Positions 31,202 to 31,226 of a stretch of DNA of 31,226 nucleotides are shown here, in pieces. This stretch comes from SIG607 sp045601805. Lineage in GTDB: Bacteria; Bacillota; Clostridia; Oscillospirales; Acutalibacteraceae. Below the pieces are notes generated by a model that was given only the letters and a program-made list of their open reading frames with translations, was not told where the DNA came from and ran no database searches. The DNA lies in NCBI GenBank assembly GCA_045601805.1, contig JAZSAJ010000034.1, positions 1 through 31,226 of the forward strand, given 5' to 3'. Each line of letters starts with the position of its first letter. The stretch's first letter is position 1. Position numbers and translations under genes: made by a program.

Positions 31202-31226
31202 GCGGATGTGCTGGAATAGGCAGACA
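31202..31226 (+). tRNA. tRNA-Leu, 5' part only (cut by window end)
   Basis: The last 25 bases match the start of a bacterial tRNA-Leu: acceptor strand GCGGATG, then TG, then the long D-arm region CTGGAATAGGCAGACA typical of leucine tRNAs. The anticodon lies outside the window, so the isoacceptor is unknown. Confidence 0.85.

Noticed and set aside
1..31226. CRISPR array, phage genes, toxin-antitoxin or defence system
   Set aside because: I found no spaced direct repeats, no integrase and no recognisable defence domains. Every long frame fits a housekeeping or sporulation family or is a shadow.

Overview
The window is a gene-dense, low-GC stretch (AT-rich spacers, Shine-Dalgarno motifs close to AGGAGG) of a chromosome from a spore-forming member of the Clostridia. 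The evidence for this is the sporulation genes yabP and yabQ, the Gram-positive division gene sepF, a MutL with the endonuclease motif, and the gene order. My best guess is an Oscillospiraceae/Ruminococcaceae-like anaerobe, but the sequence alone does not fix the genus. Every recognisable gene lies on the + strand. Almost all of the window is conserved housekeeping content.

Region 1 (1-14550) starts with the terminator of an upstream gene and a good sigma-A promoter. It then runs miaB, a RicA/YlbF-like Cys-tailed gene, mutS, mutL, miaA, an HlyD-like membrane protein, yggS, sepF, ylmH, lspA, rluD, a Cof-type HAD phosphatase and a split transketolase. Many neighbours overlap by 1-23 bases, so translation is probably coupled. 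A strong intrinsic terminator ends the region. Themes are tRNA A37 modification, mismatch repair, septum assembly, lipoprotein processing and sugar-phosphate metabolism.

Region 2 (14552-22464) has its own promoter and carries recJ, a bifunctional relA/spoT, dtd, a metallo-beta-lactamase-fold hydrolase, hemZ, a small zinc-ribbon protein and an MTA/SAH nucleosidase-like gene.

The only large non-coding stretch (22465-22735) is filled by a highly palindromic element of about 279 bp with perfect 24-bp terminal inverted repeats (22448-22471 and 22703-22726). It looks like a MITE-type non-autonomous element. Removing it, together with one copy of a TA target duplication, joins the nucleosidase frame to a TGA that overlaps the ATG of the next gene. 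This is strong internal evidence for an insertion between two formerly coupled genes. The element now supplies the last codons and the stop of the nucleosidase gene.

Region 3 (22736-27013) matches the Bacillus yabM-yabN-yabO-yabP-yabQ-divIC-yabR block: a MurJ/SpoVB-like flippase, MazG, RqcP, YabP, YabQ, a DivIC/FtsB-like septum protein and an S1-domain protein, ending in a terminator. A hairpin hides the ribosome binding site of yabP, and a sigma-A-like promoter precedes the divIC-like gene, separating the sporulation genes from the division gene.

Region 4 (27038-31226) holds a THUMP-type RNA methyltransferase, a diacylglycerol-kinase-family protein with an altered nucleotide motif, groES-groEL with no visible CIRCE operator, a terminator, and a promoter leading into a tRNA-Leu cut by the window edge.
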